DNA of 64,000 nucleotides, taken from CAYNUJ01 sp964573255 (GTDB lineage: Bacteria > Bacteroidota > Ignavibacteria > Ignavibacteriales > Melioribacteraceae). The stretch spans positions 1 through 64,000 of the forward strand of contig CAZNJB010000002.1 of assembly GCA_964573255.1 (NCBI GenBank), given 5' to 3'. Under the pieces are notes generated by a model. The model did not search any database and had not been told where the DNA came from. It worked only from the letters and a program-made list of their open reading frames with translations. Both the position numbers and the translations under genes were made by a program. This document shows positions 1 through 9,094 of the stretch, one piece after another; position 1 is the first letter of the stretch, and every line of letters starts with the position of its first letter.

Positions 1-1
1 T

Positions 2-2209
2 TATTCAGGTGATATAAGTGTTAAAGGAATAAGCGAAGATATTGAAATTGATATTGATTCGATGGGTGTTCCTCAAATTTATGCAAAGAACGACAGAGAC
101 CTTTATTTTGGTCTGGGCTGGGTTCACGCAAGCGAGAGATTATTCCATATGGAGTTAATTAGAAGAGTTGCCGAGGGTCGGCTATCCGAATTGTTCGGGG
201 AGAAAGCACTTAAATTAGATATTTTTCAGCGGAAAATCGGTTTTGAGAGAAAAGCGAAAGAAGAAATTCAATCGATGGATAATTATACAAAAGACTTACT
301 GCAAGCTTATTGCAATGGTATTAATAGCTGGATAAAATACAAAGATGTGCTTCCTCCTGAATTTTTTGTTTTAGGCGCTGATGCAGAAGAATGGACTGTT
401 AATGATGTAACTACCGTTATGCTGTATCAGACTTGGTATGCCCACTATTTAATGGATCATGATAAAGAATATAATGAGATGATTGAAAAATTCGGACCGG
501 AAATGTACAATATACTTTCTGAGTTTAAGAATTGGTCACCGGCAACTGTTTTTAATTCCGATGATAAAAGCGCTTCCTTAAATCCAACTAATTATTTAAT
601 GTCGTTTGCCTCCAATTCGATGGTGATTTCTCCAAATAGATCCGCTTCAGGATATGCTCTACACGAAAGCGATCCGCATTTGCAAATAAATACTGTGCCC
701 GGTTTCTGGTATATAGTTGGGCTCCATTCGGGAGACGGGACAAATATTGTTGGCATTACTGTACCTTCCATTCCGTTTGTTGTGATGGGGCATAACAAGG
801 ATATTGCTTTTGCTTTTACAGTTGCATCGGTCGATCTTATCGATTATTTCAGATGGAAAGTTAATCCGGAAGATTCCACTCAAATTTTGACAAGTTCGGG
901 TTACCAAAAAATTGAAACTATTAATGAAGAGATTAAAGTAAAAGATTCTGAACCATATAATTTAGAAATTAAAATAACACCCAGAGGACCCGTAACTGAG
1001 CAGGATTCAACGGGATTGATTTCACTTTGGTGGTCGGGATTTGATTTTAATACTGCAGATATTATGAAAGCCGGATTCAGACTTCAGAATGCCAAAAATT
1101 TTGAGCAGTTCAGGAATTCGGTTACTTCTTTTGGTGCGCTCGATGTCAACTGGACTTACAGCGATTCCAAAGGAAATATTGGTTATCAATTAGGCTCGCC
1201 AATCCCGATTAGAAATTTTGAAAATACATATTCAATTTTACCAGGTGAAGACACAAGTTATTATGCTAAAGGATATTGGGATTTGAGTGAAACTCCACAT
1301 GTATATAATCCGAAAGAAGGGTTTGCAGCTACTTGTAATAATCAAATTTTATCGGAGGATTCCGGAAAGAAAATACCCGGTTTTTATGATCCTTACAGGA
1401 TTGTAAGGGCCTTCGAATTATTGAAAGAAAAGTCAAAATATTCGGTTGAAGATATCAAAAGAATACAGCAGGATTTAATTTCGGTAAAAGCGAAAAGATG
1501 GAAATCTTTGTTTGCTGAAGCTGCGGAAATACTGGGCGAAAAAGAATTAGCCGATCAAATTAAAGAGTGGAATTGCGAAATGACTTTGAACAGTCAACTG
1601 GCGGCAATTTTTTCTCTATGGTGGCATGAACTGCCGAGAGTAATTTTTTCCGATGAAATGGGTGAACATTATGAAGCCGGTACTCGGATATTGGAAGAAG
1701 TTTTGTCGCATCCGGAGTTATCCGTCATTGACGACAAAGTGACGAAATCCAAGAAAGAGACTCTTAGTGATGTTGCTGCAATTGCACTGGAAAAAGTTTT
1801 AATCGAATTTGGTAAACCGAAATACGGCGAAGTTAATTTCCAAACTCTTAAACATCCCCTTTCCGTTGTTAAGATTTTAGATTTTTATTTTAATTTAAAT
1901 AGAGGACCTTTCCCAATAGGCGGCGATAATTCCACTTTAAATGCCAACATAATGGGTTTTAATGATGAAAATAATTCATTCGATGCTATTGTGGGTCCGA
2001 GTATGAGATTTATTCTTGATTGGTCGGATGTGGATAAATTTCTTATGATTTCCAACCTCGGCCAGTCGGGAAATCCTTTCAGCCCGCATTATGATGATTT
2101 TCTTGCTTTTATGCAGCAGGGAAAATATTGGAATATTCCATTCAATAGAGATAAAATTTTAGCCAGAACCAAAAATATTCTCAAATTAAGAAAATTTGAA
2201 AATAATTGA
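2..2209 (+). CDS. penicillin acylase family protein (5' end outside window)
   Basis: An N-terminal-nucleophile hydrolase of the penicillin acylase family, which cleaves amide bonds (beta-lactam side chains, acyl-homoserine lactones or peptides), probably in the periplasm. The frame is open to the window edge. An in-frame ATG lies at 62, but the residues before it (ending in EIDIDSMGVPQIYA) match the usual start of the mature alpha chain, so the true start and any signal peptide lie upstream. The family pattern DLYFGLGWVHASERLFHMEL is clear. The predicted self-cleavage nucleophile is the Ser at 611-613, in ASNSMVIS; the family more often has GSNNWV. RGPFPIGGDNS near the C-terminus is also typical. 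The substrate cannot be read from sequence. The next gene follows after 88 bp. Confidence 0.9.
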   Translation, partial: YSGDISVKGISEDIEIDIDSMGVPQIYAKNDRDLYFGLGWVHASERLFHMELIRRVAEGRLSELFGEKALKLDIFQRKIGFERKAKEEIQSMDNYTKDLLQAYCNGINSWIKYKDVLPPEFFVLGADAEEWTVNDVTTVMLYQTWYAHYLMDHDKEYNEMIEKFGPEMYNILSEFKNWSPATVFNSDDKSASLNPTNYLMSFASNSMVISPNRSASGYALHESDPHLQINTVPGFWYIVGLHSGDGTNIVGITVPSIPFVVMGHNKDIAFAFTVASVDLIDYFRWKVNPEDSTQILTSSGYQKIETINEEIKVKDSEPYNLEIKITPRGPVTEQDSTGLISLWWSGFDFNTADIMKAGFRLQNAKNFEQFRNSVTSFGALDVNWTYSDSKGNIGYQLGSPIPIRNFENTYSILPGEDTSYYAKGYWDLSETPHVYNPKEGFAATCNNQILSEDSGKKIPGFYDPYRIVRAFELLKEKSKYSVEDIKRIQQDLISVKAKRWKSLFAEAAEILGEKELADQIKEWNCEMTLNSQLAAIFSLWWHELPRVIFSDEMGEHYEAGTRILEEVLSHPELSVIDDKVTKSKKETLSDVAAIALEKVLIEFGKPKYGEVNFQTLKHPLSVVKILDFYFNLNRGPFPIGGDNSTLNANIMGFNDENNSFDAIVGPSMRFILDWSDVDKFLMISNLGQSGNPFSPHYDDFLAFMQQGKYWNIPFNRDKILARTKNILKLRKFENN

Positions 2210-2297
2210 AAAAATAATATACTTTTAGCATTAAATTTATTAAATTAAAGCTAAATTTTAGAAGATTCCGCTAACTTATTGAATTTTAGGGGTTTAG

Positions 2298-5210
2298 TTG
2301 GAAAAGAATTATAGGGAATATTTCAAGTTGGCTAAATTTATTCTATTCTTCCTCTTTATTTCGGCTTTCATTTCGCAAAATTATGCGCAAGAAGAAATTT
2401 CACAATTAAAGGCCGAAGCCTTAAAGCATATGGAAGCCGGAAGATATGGCGAAGCTATTGATTTGTTAAATAAATATATTTCTGCCAAACCCCGTTTGGC
2501 CGAAGGATATAATTTAAGAGGATTATGTTACGAAGCTCGTTCGCAATTAAAAAATGCGATTATAGATTTAAGAAAAGCACGTAAACTTGCGCCGAATGAT
2601 AAGGAAATAAATAAAAATCTTGCCCGGGTTAGAGAAAAGCTTTATAAAATTTTAAGGAAAAATATTGTAGGTTATAAAAGAGATATAAAAATTGATCCTT
2701 CAATTCCATGGAATTATTTGGAAATTGGAAAAGCTTACCGCTGGATGGAAGAATGGGAATTAGCCGAAGAGTGGTATGATAAATATTTGGAATTGGATCC
2801 TAATGCTTCTCCGGATGAGATAATCAGATATGTGGAAATTTTAACCGCCAATAAGCATATCGAAAAGGGTGAAAAGGTTCTTAAAAAATGGGTCGATAAA
2901 TATCCCGAAGACTGGCGTTTGTGGAGTCGTTACGGTTGGTTTAATATTTGGCTAGGGCGTTATAAAATTGCTAAAGAAGCATTCGAACGTGCTCTCAGTT
3001 TCAAACCATATTTTAAAGAGGCGCAGGATGGTTTGGATAGAGCTTTAAGACAAGCCTATCTAACGCAGGAAAAAACCGGTACAAGAAAAGAATATCCCAT
3101 AGATAGATATTACCGTTTGTTAAGAAAAGATCCTTCGAGAGATGATCTAAGGTTTAAGTTAATTGATGAATTGATTAAATCGGATAGAATTGAAGAAGCT
3201 TATCAGCAATTATTGATTTTGGCGCAACGTCATGAAGGCGAGCCGGACTTTGACGAAAAATGGAATTTCGTGTTGGATTACAGGGATAAGGTTTACAGGA
3301 AGAAAATAAAAAAGTTTAAAGCCCAACTGGAAAAAAATCCCAAGAATAAAAAAGCCGCAATGGAATTAGCTCAATTCTATAATTATATCGAAAGGTATGA
3401 TTCTGCGGTATATGTTTATCAAGATTATTTGGAGCAGGTGCCGGACGAAAATGATCCCAAATTTCTATACGGATATGCACGTTCGGCAAGCTGGGATCGC
3501 CAATTCGATTTGGCGATTGAAATAATGGATGACTTGCTGGATAAATATCCGGATAATTTGGAATATCAACTTTTCAGAGCTCAATTAGCCGTTTGGACCA
3601 ACCAAGATCTCGACTTAGCCGGGGAATACCTGCAAAATGTTCTCGATAAGCAGCCGAAGAACATCGATGCAATTATAGCGATGGGTTCTTATTATTTACA
3701 AAAGCGGGATTTCGATAAAGCCTCTCTTATGGCAGATAGTGCAGAAGCTGTTGCGCCTACAAATCCGGAAGGTGCTAAATTACGGTCTAATATTGAATTT
3801 CAGCGTTTAAGAGCCGAAGAGGAAAGATTATACGGCATTTTGGAAGAAGGCAGGCAATTGGTGATGAACGATAGTTGTTCCGAAGCTTTATCTTATTACG
3901 AAGACTATTTAGCCCAAGCCGAGCCCAATGATTTAATATTAAAGGAATATGGCGATGTATTGTTTTGCGCCGGTGATTATGAGAAAGCAAAGGAGGCTTA
4001 TGAAGAAGTGCTTTCCCATGGCTTTATGTACGAAGCTGCGCTTCAAAGTGCGAAGGTTTCTTTTGCAGCGGGTGATTCCATAACTGCATTGAAGGAATTT
4101 AAAAAACTTGTTCAAGAAGAACCTGAAGAATTTGACCCTGTTTTATATCTGGCCGATTCTTATGCTAAGGTAGGAGAAACTGACTCGGCGCGAATAATTT
4201 ATGATAATTTATTGCAAAATTGGGAGTTGGATTCGGTAGAAACTAAAATGGTTAAGCTTAGATTAGGCTGGCTGCCTATTACCGGAATTGAAGGAGTTAT
4301 TGCTACATTCCCATCTTCGGTTGGATTTGCACCTACGGCAGCATTTTACGGAGATAATCTTGGATTTTATTTTTATCGCACCGGCGGACGGTTAGATTTA
4401 GGTGTGCTTTCATACCTGACACTTGGTGTCTCATTTAACAGAACATTCGTTAGAGGCGATTATGCCGCGTTGAATAATAATATATTGATTAATATGCCCG
4501 CTGTATTTACAGGGAATATAGATTTCACTTCTTTTAAAGGTCATATATTTGTCAATTTCAGTAAAAGAATATCCGGAGGAGTGGGTTACGGTATTCTTAA
4601 TTCTTCGCAAAATTCTCGCAGTTTAGATCTGGATGCTTTCGTCAGATACAGTGTTGGCGATACTCTATCTATAACAGCACAGTACAACAAATCTGATGCA
4701 GATATAATTCTTTATTCTCCTTATCTTATCGATGTAAGGAGAGAGGCTTCTGTTTATCAAGTAACCGGATTTTACAAACTGCCGTCAACATTAAAAATTA
4801 GCGGTTTGTATAATTATATTGACGTATCCGATGGTAATGCGGGAAACAACATCCGTTTCAGACTCGGTAAGGAATTTTATCCCTTATTTAACGCAGGTTA
4901 CGAATATTACTACGCTAACTTCAGATTCGATGCATTCCTTTATTATTCTCCAATTGGATTCGAATCCCATAGTTTATGGGGAGAATATTATTTCGAAAAA
5001 AGCGAGAATTTATCGGTAAAGGGAGAAGCGAAAATAGGTTATGAAATGTCTACCAGTATAATTGTTACCGAAGCTCGCGCCGAATTGAGATGGAAGATAT
5101 TTGAACGTTTGAATTTGAACGCTTCCTTCAGTGCGGGTAAAACGGCACAAGATCAATCCACTTATACCTATAACTCAGGTGAGTTATCAATTTACTGGAC
5201 AATTTATTAA
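2298..5210 (+). CDS. TPR-repeat protein with C-terminal outer-membrane beta-barrel
   Basis: A 970-residue envelope protein. A TTG start at 2298 is preceded by an AGGGG ribosome site, and residues 1-31 form a signal peptide ending in YAQ. Residues ~32-640 are helical tetratricopeptide repeats with recurrent A-G-R-Y-x-EA and L-x-P patterns. From ~660 the sequence changes to alternating aromatic/hydrophobic strands with many Gly/Tyr/Phe and ends in IYWTIY, like an outer-membrane barrel of the YaiO/PgaA general plan. By analogy with such proteins it could be an exopolysaccharide export or scaffold protein, but no polysaccharide genes flank it, so function is open. Domain layout is seen; role is inference. 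Confidence 0.75.
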   Translation: MEKNYREYFKLAKFILFFLFISAFISQNYAQEEISQLKAEALKHMEAGRYGEAIDLLNKYISAKPRLAEGYNLRGLCYEARSQLKNAIIDLRKARKLAPNDKEINKNLARVREKLYKILRKNIVGYKRDIKIDPSIPWNYLEIGKAYRWMEEWELAEEWYDKYLELDPNASPDEIIRYVEILTANKHIEKGEKVLKKWVDKYPEDWRLWSRYGWFNIWLGRYKIAKEAFERALSFKPYFKEAQDGLDRALRQAYLTQEKTGTRKEYPIDRYYRLLRKDPSRDDLRFKLIDELIKSDRIEEAYQQLLILAQRHEGEPDFDEKWNFVLDYRDKVYRKKIKKFKAQLEKNPKNKKAAMELAQFYNYIERYDSAVYVYQDYLEQVPDENDPKFLYGYARSASWDRQFDLAIEIMDDLLDKYPDNLEYQLFRAQLAVWTNQDLDLAGEYLQNVLDKQPKNIDAIIAMGSYYLQKRDFDKASLMADSAEAVAPTNPEGAKLRSNIEFQRLRAEEERLYGILEEGRQLVMNDSCSEALSYYEDYLAQAEPNDLILKEYGDVLFCAGDYEKAKEAYEEVLSHGFMYEAALQSAKVSFAAGDSITALKEFKKLVQEEPEEFDPVLYLADSYAKVGETDSARIIYDNLLQNWELDSVETKMVKLRLGWLPITGIEGVIATFPSSVGFAPTAAFYGDNLGFYFYRTGGRLDLGVLSYLTLGVSFNRTFVRGDYAALNNNILINMPAVFTGNIDFTSFKGHIFVNFSKRISGGVGYGILNSSQNSRSLDLDAFVRYSVGDTLSITAQYNKSDADIILYSPYLIDVRREASVYQVTGFYKLPSTLKISGLYNYIDVSDGNAGNNIRFRLGKEFYPLFNAGYEYYYANFRFDAFLYYSPIGFESHSLWGEYYFEKSENLSVKGEAKIGYEMSTSIIVTEARAELRWKIFERLNLNASFSAGKTAQDQSTYTYNSGELSIYWTIY

Positions 5211-5250
5211 GTTTGCACACTAATTTATTACATTAATTTAGCGGGGAATT

Positions 5251-5622
5251 ATGATCGAATTAAAAATACCAATAAAAGAAGCGGTTACAATGCTAACCGA
5301 GCGGATGGAATTTGAATACAAATTAAGAAAACAGACAGTACCGAAAATAGGTGAAACTGCATTGGAAGACCTTCCGTTCAATGTGCTTTTATCAATTGCC
5401 GAAGTTGCCGCATTCGACTTAATTTTCCTTTTACCCGCTGAAGTTTTTGAAGAAGAAAACAATCTTGCCGATATTATTACTAAATCTATTCGTGCTCTTT
5501 CGGATGTATTTGGGAGAGAAGAATTTATTTTATACCGAAAGAAAAATGCCGAAAGATTAGTTAACCGTATTAGCGATGTTGTTCGGAAGTCAAAAGAAAC
5601 GGAAGTTTTCTCGTCTAATTAA
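5251..5622 (+). CDS. small conserved-looking protein of unknown function
   Basis: A 123-residue soluble protein I do not recognise. It has no signal peptide, membrane segment or Cys cluster. The first half is amphipathic (residues ~1-60), followed by an acidic loop (EVFEEENN) and a charged helical C-terminus. ATG follows a GGGGA ribosome site. It begins 40 bp after the TPR-barrel gene and ends 5 bp before the HD-domain gene, so it is probably co-transcribed with the HD and aldolase genes. Coding is supported by this tight spacing and by codon use like its neighbours. Confidence 0.65.
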   Translation: MIELKIPIKEAVTMLTERMEFEYKLRKQTVPKIGETALEDLPFNVLLSIAEVAAFDLIFLLPAEVFEEENNLADIITKSIRALSDVFGREEFILYRKKNAERLVNRISDVVRKSKETEVFSSN

Positions 5623-5627
5623 TTAAA

Positions 5628-6224
5628 ATGAAACTGAAAATACCCAAGGAAAAATTGGAATCTCTTTCGCAAGATTCTTCATCCTCCATTATTTCTTTCT
5701 ACAATAATATCTACAAATTAAAAACCCTTTTTCGCCAAGGCTGGTTAAGAAAAGGCATTCCTGAAAATAAATGCGAAACAGTTGCCGAACATTCTTTTGC
5801 TGCAGCATTAATAGCAATGATGATTGTAAGCAAATACAAGCTTGAATTGGATTTGGATAAAATAATAATGATGGTTCTAATGCACGACCTCGGTGAAATT
5901 TTTGCCGGTGATATTACTCCCGAAGATTCAATTTCCGGTGAAGAAAAGTATAAAGCGGAATTAAACGGGTTGGAAAAACTATTCGAAGGATTTAGCGAAA
6001 AAGATAAATTTATAAATCTTTGGAAGGAATTTGAAGAGAATAAAACGCCTGAAGCCCGTTTCGTTAAACAGCTTGATAAGATTGAAATGGTTCTTCAAGC
6101 TAATGTGTATGAAAAACTTGAGGGGGTAGATTTAAATGAATTTTTCGATTCTACAGCAATTGTGCTAAATGATGACTATTTTATAGAGATATTTTCCGAA
6201 TTAAAATTAGAAAGAAGAAAGTGA
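5628..6224 (+). CDS. HD domain phosphohydrolase (YfbR/HDDC2-like)
   Basis: A 198-residue cytoplasmic metal-dependent phosphohydrolase of the HD superfamily, closest in pattern to the YfbR/HDDC2 5'-deoxynucleotidase group that removes phosphate from dNMPs. Visible metal ligands are the His in VAEHSF (~residue 48), the HD pair in LMHDLGE (~residue 85) and a later Asp in KQLDKIEM (~residue 146). Length matches the family. Its TGA stop overlaps the GTG start of the aldolase gene by 4 bp, implying translational coupling, though the two activities have no obvious link. Substrate assignment is inference from family. Confidence 0.82.
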   Translation: MKLKIPKEKLESLSQDSSSSIISFYNNIYKLKTLFRQGWLRKGIPENKCETVAEHSFAAALIAMMIVSKYKLELDLDKIIMMVLMHDLGEIFAGDITPEDSISGEEKYKAELNGLEKLFEGFSEKDKFINLWKEFEENKTPEARFVKQLDKIEMVLQANVYEKLEGVDLNEFFDSTAIVLNDDYFIEIFSELKLERRK

Positions 6225-7117
6225 GTAGTAGACCAAGAATAATTCCAGCAGCAATAACACCTTTTGATAACAAGTTGAATATAGATTTCGATTTGTATCT
6301 GCATCACCTCCAAACCCTTTTTGAAGAAGGCGCCGAGGGAGTTTTAATTTTCGGTACAACCGGCGAAGCGAATTCCATTGCCCTACAGGAAAGAATGGAA
6401 TTATTTAAATTCCTTTCTTCTGCTCCGATAGAGAAAGAGAAAATATTTGTCGGAACAGGATGTTCAAATTATGTGGATACAATTAATTTATCTAATTACG
6501 CTGTAGATAGTGGATTTAATAATCTCCTTGTCCTTCCCCCTTTTTATTTTAAAAATATTACTGATGCTGGTTTAATTAATTATTTCGATTTGGTTCTTAG
6601 AAATTTAAGAAAAAGTGCTAAAGTTTATTTGTATCATTTTCCCGTAATGTCGGCAATTGAATTTTCTCAAAATGTGATTTCAGCCTTAAGGGAAAAGTAT
6701 CCCGAGAATGTTATGGGGATGAAAGACTCGACGGGGAATTGGGAAAATACTTTTTCCATCGTAAACAACAACAAGAATTTTGAAGTTTATGTGGGAAATG
6801 AAAAAGCATTTTTAAGATGTCTTAACAAAGGGTGTGCGGGGATTATTTCGGCAACATTCAATTTACAGATTGGTCTGGCTAAGAAGATTCTTGATGCATT
6901 TGAATTGAGAACCGACGAGATGTTTGAACTTGAAGCAAAAATGGTTCGAAACAGAAAGAAAATCGAAGGTTTGCCAATCATTCCTGTAGTGAAATATTTC
7001 TTGGCCAAGAAATACAAAAATGATGCTTTCGCAAATATACGTCCACCGCTAGTTGCATTAAATAATTATAGGAAGAGAATAGCTGACGAATTATACAGTG
7101 AGATTTTTTCCGATTAG
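6221..7117 (+). CDS. dihydrodipicolinate synthase (DapA)-family aldolase
   Basis: A 298-residue TIM-barrel class I aldolase/lyase of the DapA/NanA family, which condenses or cleaves pyruvate with an aldehyde through a Schiff base. GTTGEANS (~residue 44) is the family G-T-T-G-E signature. The Tyr in YLYHFP (~residue 138) and the Lys in MGMKDSTGN (~residue 166) are the expected catalytic pair. It uses GTG at 6221, overlapping the HD gene stop as GTGA. Members include true DapA, sialate lyase, KDG aldolase and hydroxyproline-pathway enzymes. No lysine or sugar genes are adjacent, so I do not assign dapA. Its stop directly abuts that of the convergent gene at 7118. Confidence 0.85.
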   Translation: MSSRPRIIPAAITPFDNKLNIDFDLYLHHLQTLFEEGAEGVLIFGTTGEANSIALQERMELFKFLSSAPIEKEKIFVGTGCSNYVDTINLSNYAVDSGFNNLLVLPPFYFKNITDAGLINYFDLVLRNLRKSAKVYLYHFPVMSAIEFSQNVISALREKYPENVMGMKDSTGNWENTFSIVNNNKNFEVYVGNEKAFLRCLNKGCAGIISATFNLQIGLAKKILDAFELRTDEMFELEAKMVRNRKKIEGLPIIPVVKYFLAKKYKNDAFANIRPPLVALNNYRKRIADELYSEIFSD

Positions 7118-8305
7118 TTATTCTTCAAAGTAAATGGATTCCAAAATCGAATCGGGTACCGAATATTCAAAGGGGAGCATATCAGCCAATCTCTGGAATG
7201 CCCAATAGTCAATTGTTTGAATTTTAAATTCGTCGAAATAACGTCCTTTAGTATCAAACTTAACTGAATCCGCATGAAGATATATGCGGGAGACGGGCGC
7301 TTCCGGCCAGCGGTTTTCGTAAATAAAATCTAAGTAGTTGGGGTCTTCTACCTTACGGGAGTAAATTATTTCCATTGCTTCTTTGAAAGAGATTATTTTT
7401 TCGAAATCATTTACAGTCGGATAAATATATTTGTCCGTTGAAATTCCTTGGTAAATTATTTGTTTTTTATTCGCGTTTATATAACTAAAATGAAAAACAA
7501 TAAACCCTTGTCTTTCCAGAACACCTTCATAGTCTTCAATTTTTGCGAGCATACCCGCTTCTTTTAATTCTTGTCTTTCGTCCCAATCTTCGGAAGCCGC
7601 TCGAAGAAAATGTCTTAAAGAACCGCAGTAAGTTTTCAGTCTGGCTTCTTCCCAGCTACGTTCCTCTTCTTCGTCAATCGGATCCAGTTCACTGAAAACA
7701 GGGAGTCCTTTATAAAAAGTGTGTGGTGGTTGATAGCTGAAATATTCTAGAAAATAATCTATCCTGTAACCAAGAGCATAATTATAAATTACCAATGGTT
7801 CCGGAGCTGAAGCACTCAGCGCGCCGTCCTTTTCTTCAAATTCTATGATGTAAGGATTTTCTAATTCACATCTTTCAGCATTTCTGCTTTGCCCGATAAA
7901 TTGATTGATGAATGTATCGAGTCTTTCTTTCCAAAGGTCTTTTGCTTCTTCGTCAATAATTACAGTTGGGAGTTCGTAAATTTTAGGTTCCAAATAAAAA
8001 GAGAAGTGATATTGTTTTGCATCAGGAATGAATAAATTTTTTACAATTCTTTTATAGCCAATGCTGGAAATAATCAATTTGTAATTCCCTTTGTCCAACC
8101 CGGAAATTTTATATTTTCCCATCTTATTACTTGTTGTTCCGAGAGTGGAATTGGCTATGTATATATTAACGTCTTGAATAACTTTTTTAGTTTCGGCATT
8201 GTAAATTATTCCGGATACGGAAGCTTTTTTCTGTGCCCAAACATTAAAAGTTAAACTAATTATGAGTATTAAATTTATTTTGAAATAGTTGTTAAAGCTT
8301 CTCAT
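7118..8305 (-). CDS. secreted protein with carboxypeptidase-regulatory-like N-domain
   Basis: A 395-residue exported protein. A signal peptide (1-25, ending WAQ) is followed by a carboxypeptidase-regulatory-like domain at ~28-110 (VSGIIYNAETKKVIQDVNIY, then SSIGYKR), the beta-sandwich often found at the N-terminus of TonB receptors. The remaining ~285 residues carry many charged/aromatic stretches that I cannot assign; no barrel is evident. It overlaps the upstream lipoprotein gene by 14 bp, so the pair is one operon, probably acting at the outer membrane. Confidence 0.75.
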   Translation of the reverse strand: MRSFNNYFKINLILIISLTFNVWAQKKASVSGIIYNAETKKVIQDVNIYIANSTLGTTSNKMGKYKISGLDKGNYKLIISSIGYKRIVKNLFIPDAKQYHFSFYLEPKIYELPTVIIDEEAKDLWKERLDTFINQFIGQSRNAERCELENPYIIEFEEKDGALSASAPEPLVIYNYALGYRIDYFLEYFSYQPPHTFYKGLPVFSELDPIDEEEERSWEEARLKTYCGSLRHFLRAASEDWDERQELKEAGMLAKIEDYEGVLERQGFIVFHFSYINANKKQIIYQGISTDKYIYPTVNDFEKIISFKEAMEIIYSRKVEDPNYLDFIYENRWPEAPVSRIYLHADSVKFDTKGRYFDEFKIQTIDYWAFQRLADMLPFEYSVPDSILESIYFEE

Positions 8306-8834
8306 TAGTTAAAGGAGGAATTTCAATTATGGGAATTCCTCTCATAGTTCTCGGATTTATTAAATAATTTCGATCGGCATTAATAATAACTTCCGGACCG
8401 GCTCCCCACGATTCGATAACCGGAATATCCTGTGGTCGAACGTAAAATTTAGAACCTTGAAATAATGTGATTGCACTTTTCTTCTTTTCTAATTTTTGAA
8501 TTAAATCTAAGTAACCCAAGCTGTAAAAAGAAATTCTTTCAATATCCGGTATCGATAAAATTAATCTGTATTTAATACCGTCTACATAAAGGAATCCTTC
8601 ATCGAGTGTTTCTCTAACAACTAACATAACAGGCGACATATTAACAGCTGTAATGATTCTATCGACTTTCCACACCGAACCATCGGATAGGGATACAATG
8701 TTTCTATCCACGCTGTGGATTATGCCTCTGGTAAAACGGACTTCGTTATAGTATCCGCTTGTTTGATACAAGTTAGCGCAGCCGTATAAAATCAATAAGG
8801 TTATAAATAAAATAAATAAGTGCACTTTTTTCAT
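8292..8834 (-). CDS. putative lipoprotein of unknown function
   Basis: A ~180-residue predicted lipoprotein. The N-terminus is a short hydrophobic signal with lipobox LYGC, giving a lipid-attached Cys near residue 19. Two in-frame ATGs lie at 8840 and 8834; the second sits 6 bases after an AAGGA ribosome site and is preferred. The mature part is beta-rich and unassigned. It is first in a two-gene operon with the carboxypeptidase-regulatory-like protein. Confidence 0.7.
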   Translation of the reverse strand: MKKVHLFILFITLLILYGCANLYQTSGYYNEVRFTRGIIHSVDRNIVSLSDGSVWKVDRIITAVNMSPVMLVVRETLDEGFLYVDGIKYRLILSIPDIERISFYSLGYLDLIQKLEKKKSAITLFQGSKFYVRPQDIPVIESWGAGPEVIINADRNYLINPRTMRGIPIIEIPPLTNEKL

Positions 8835-9054
8835 ATCCATTCCTTTTTGCTTTTTAATAAAGCGGAATACGAATCTTTTTTAATGACTTGAATGAAAATA
8901 ACGATTTTATATCTAAGAATAAATGTAAATTCGTTTGCCTAAATGAATTTGCTAAAATACAGGGTATTACTGACTTATATTGAGAAGCTGCGGCGGGAAT
9001 TTTTTAAACTTTAATCCGGAGTGGTTTTACGAAGGCAAATGAATTATAAAGAAT
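8835..9054. other. intergenic stretch upstream of lipoprotein gene
   Basis: About 220 bp between the lipoprotein start and the terminator of the type IX secreted protein gene. It must hold the promoter of the lipoprotein operon (minus strand), but I could not pick convincing -35/-10 hexamers. No ORF, RNA gene or repeat is evident. Confidence 0.5.
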
Positions 9055-9082
9055 AAAAAACCCGGCAATCACCGGGTTTTTT
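9055..9082 (-). terminator. rho-independent terminator of the 840-aa secreted protein gene
   Basis: An A6-CCCGG / CCGGG-T6 hairpin with a 6-base loop and T-tract sits 13 bp beyond the stop of the minus-strand gene at 9095. It is symmetric enough to work on both strands. Confidence 0.9.
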
Positions 9083-9094
9083 ATTGCAGAAAAA

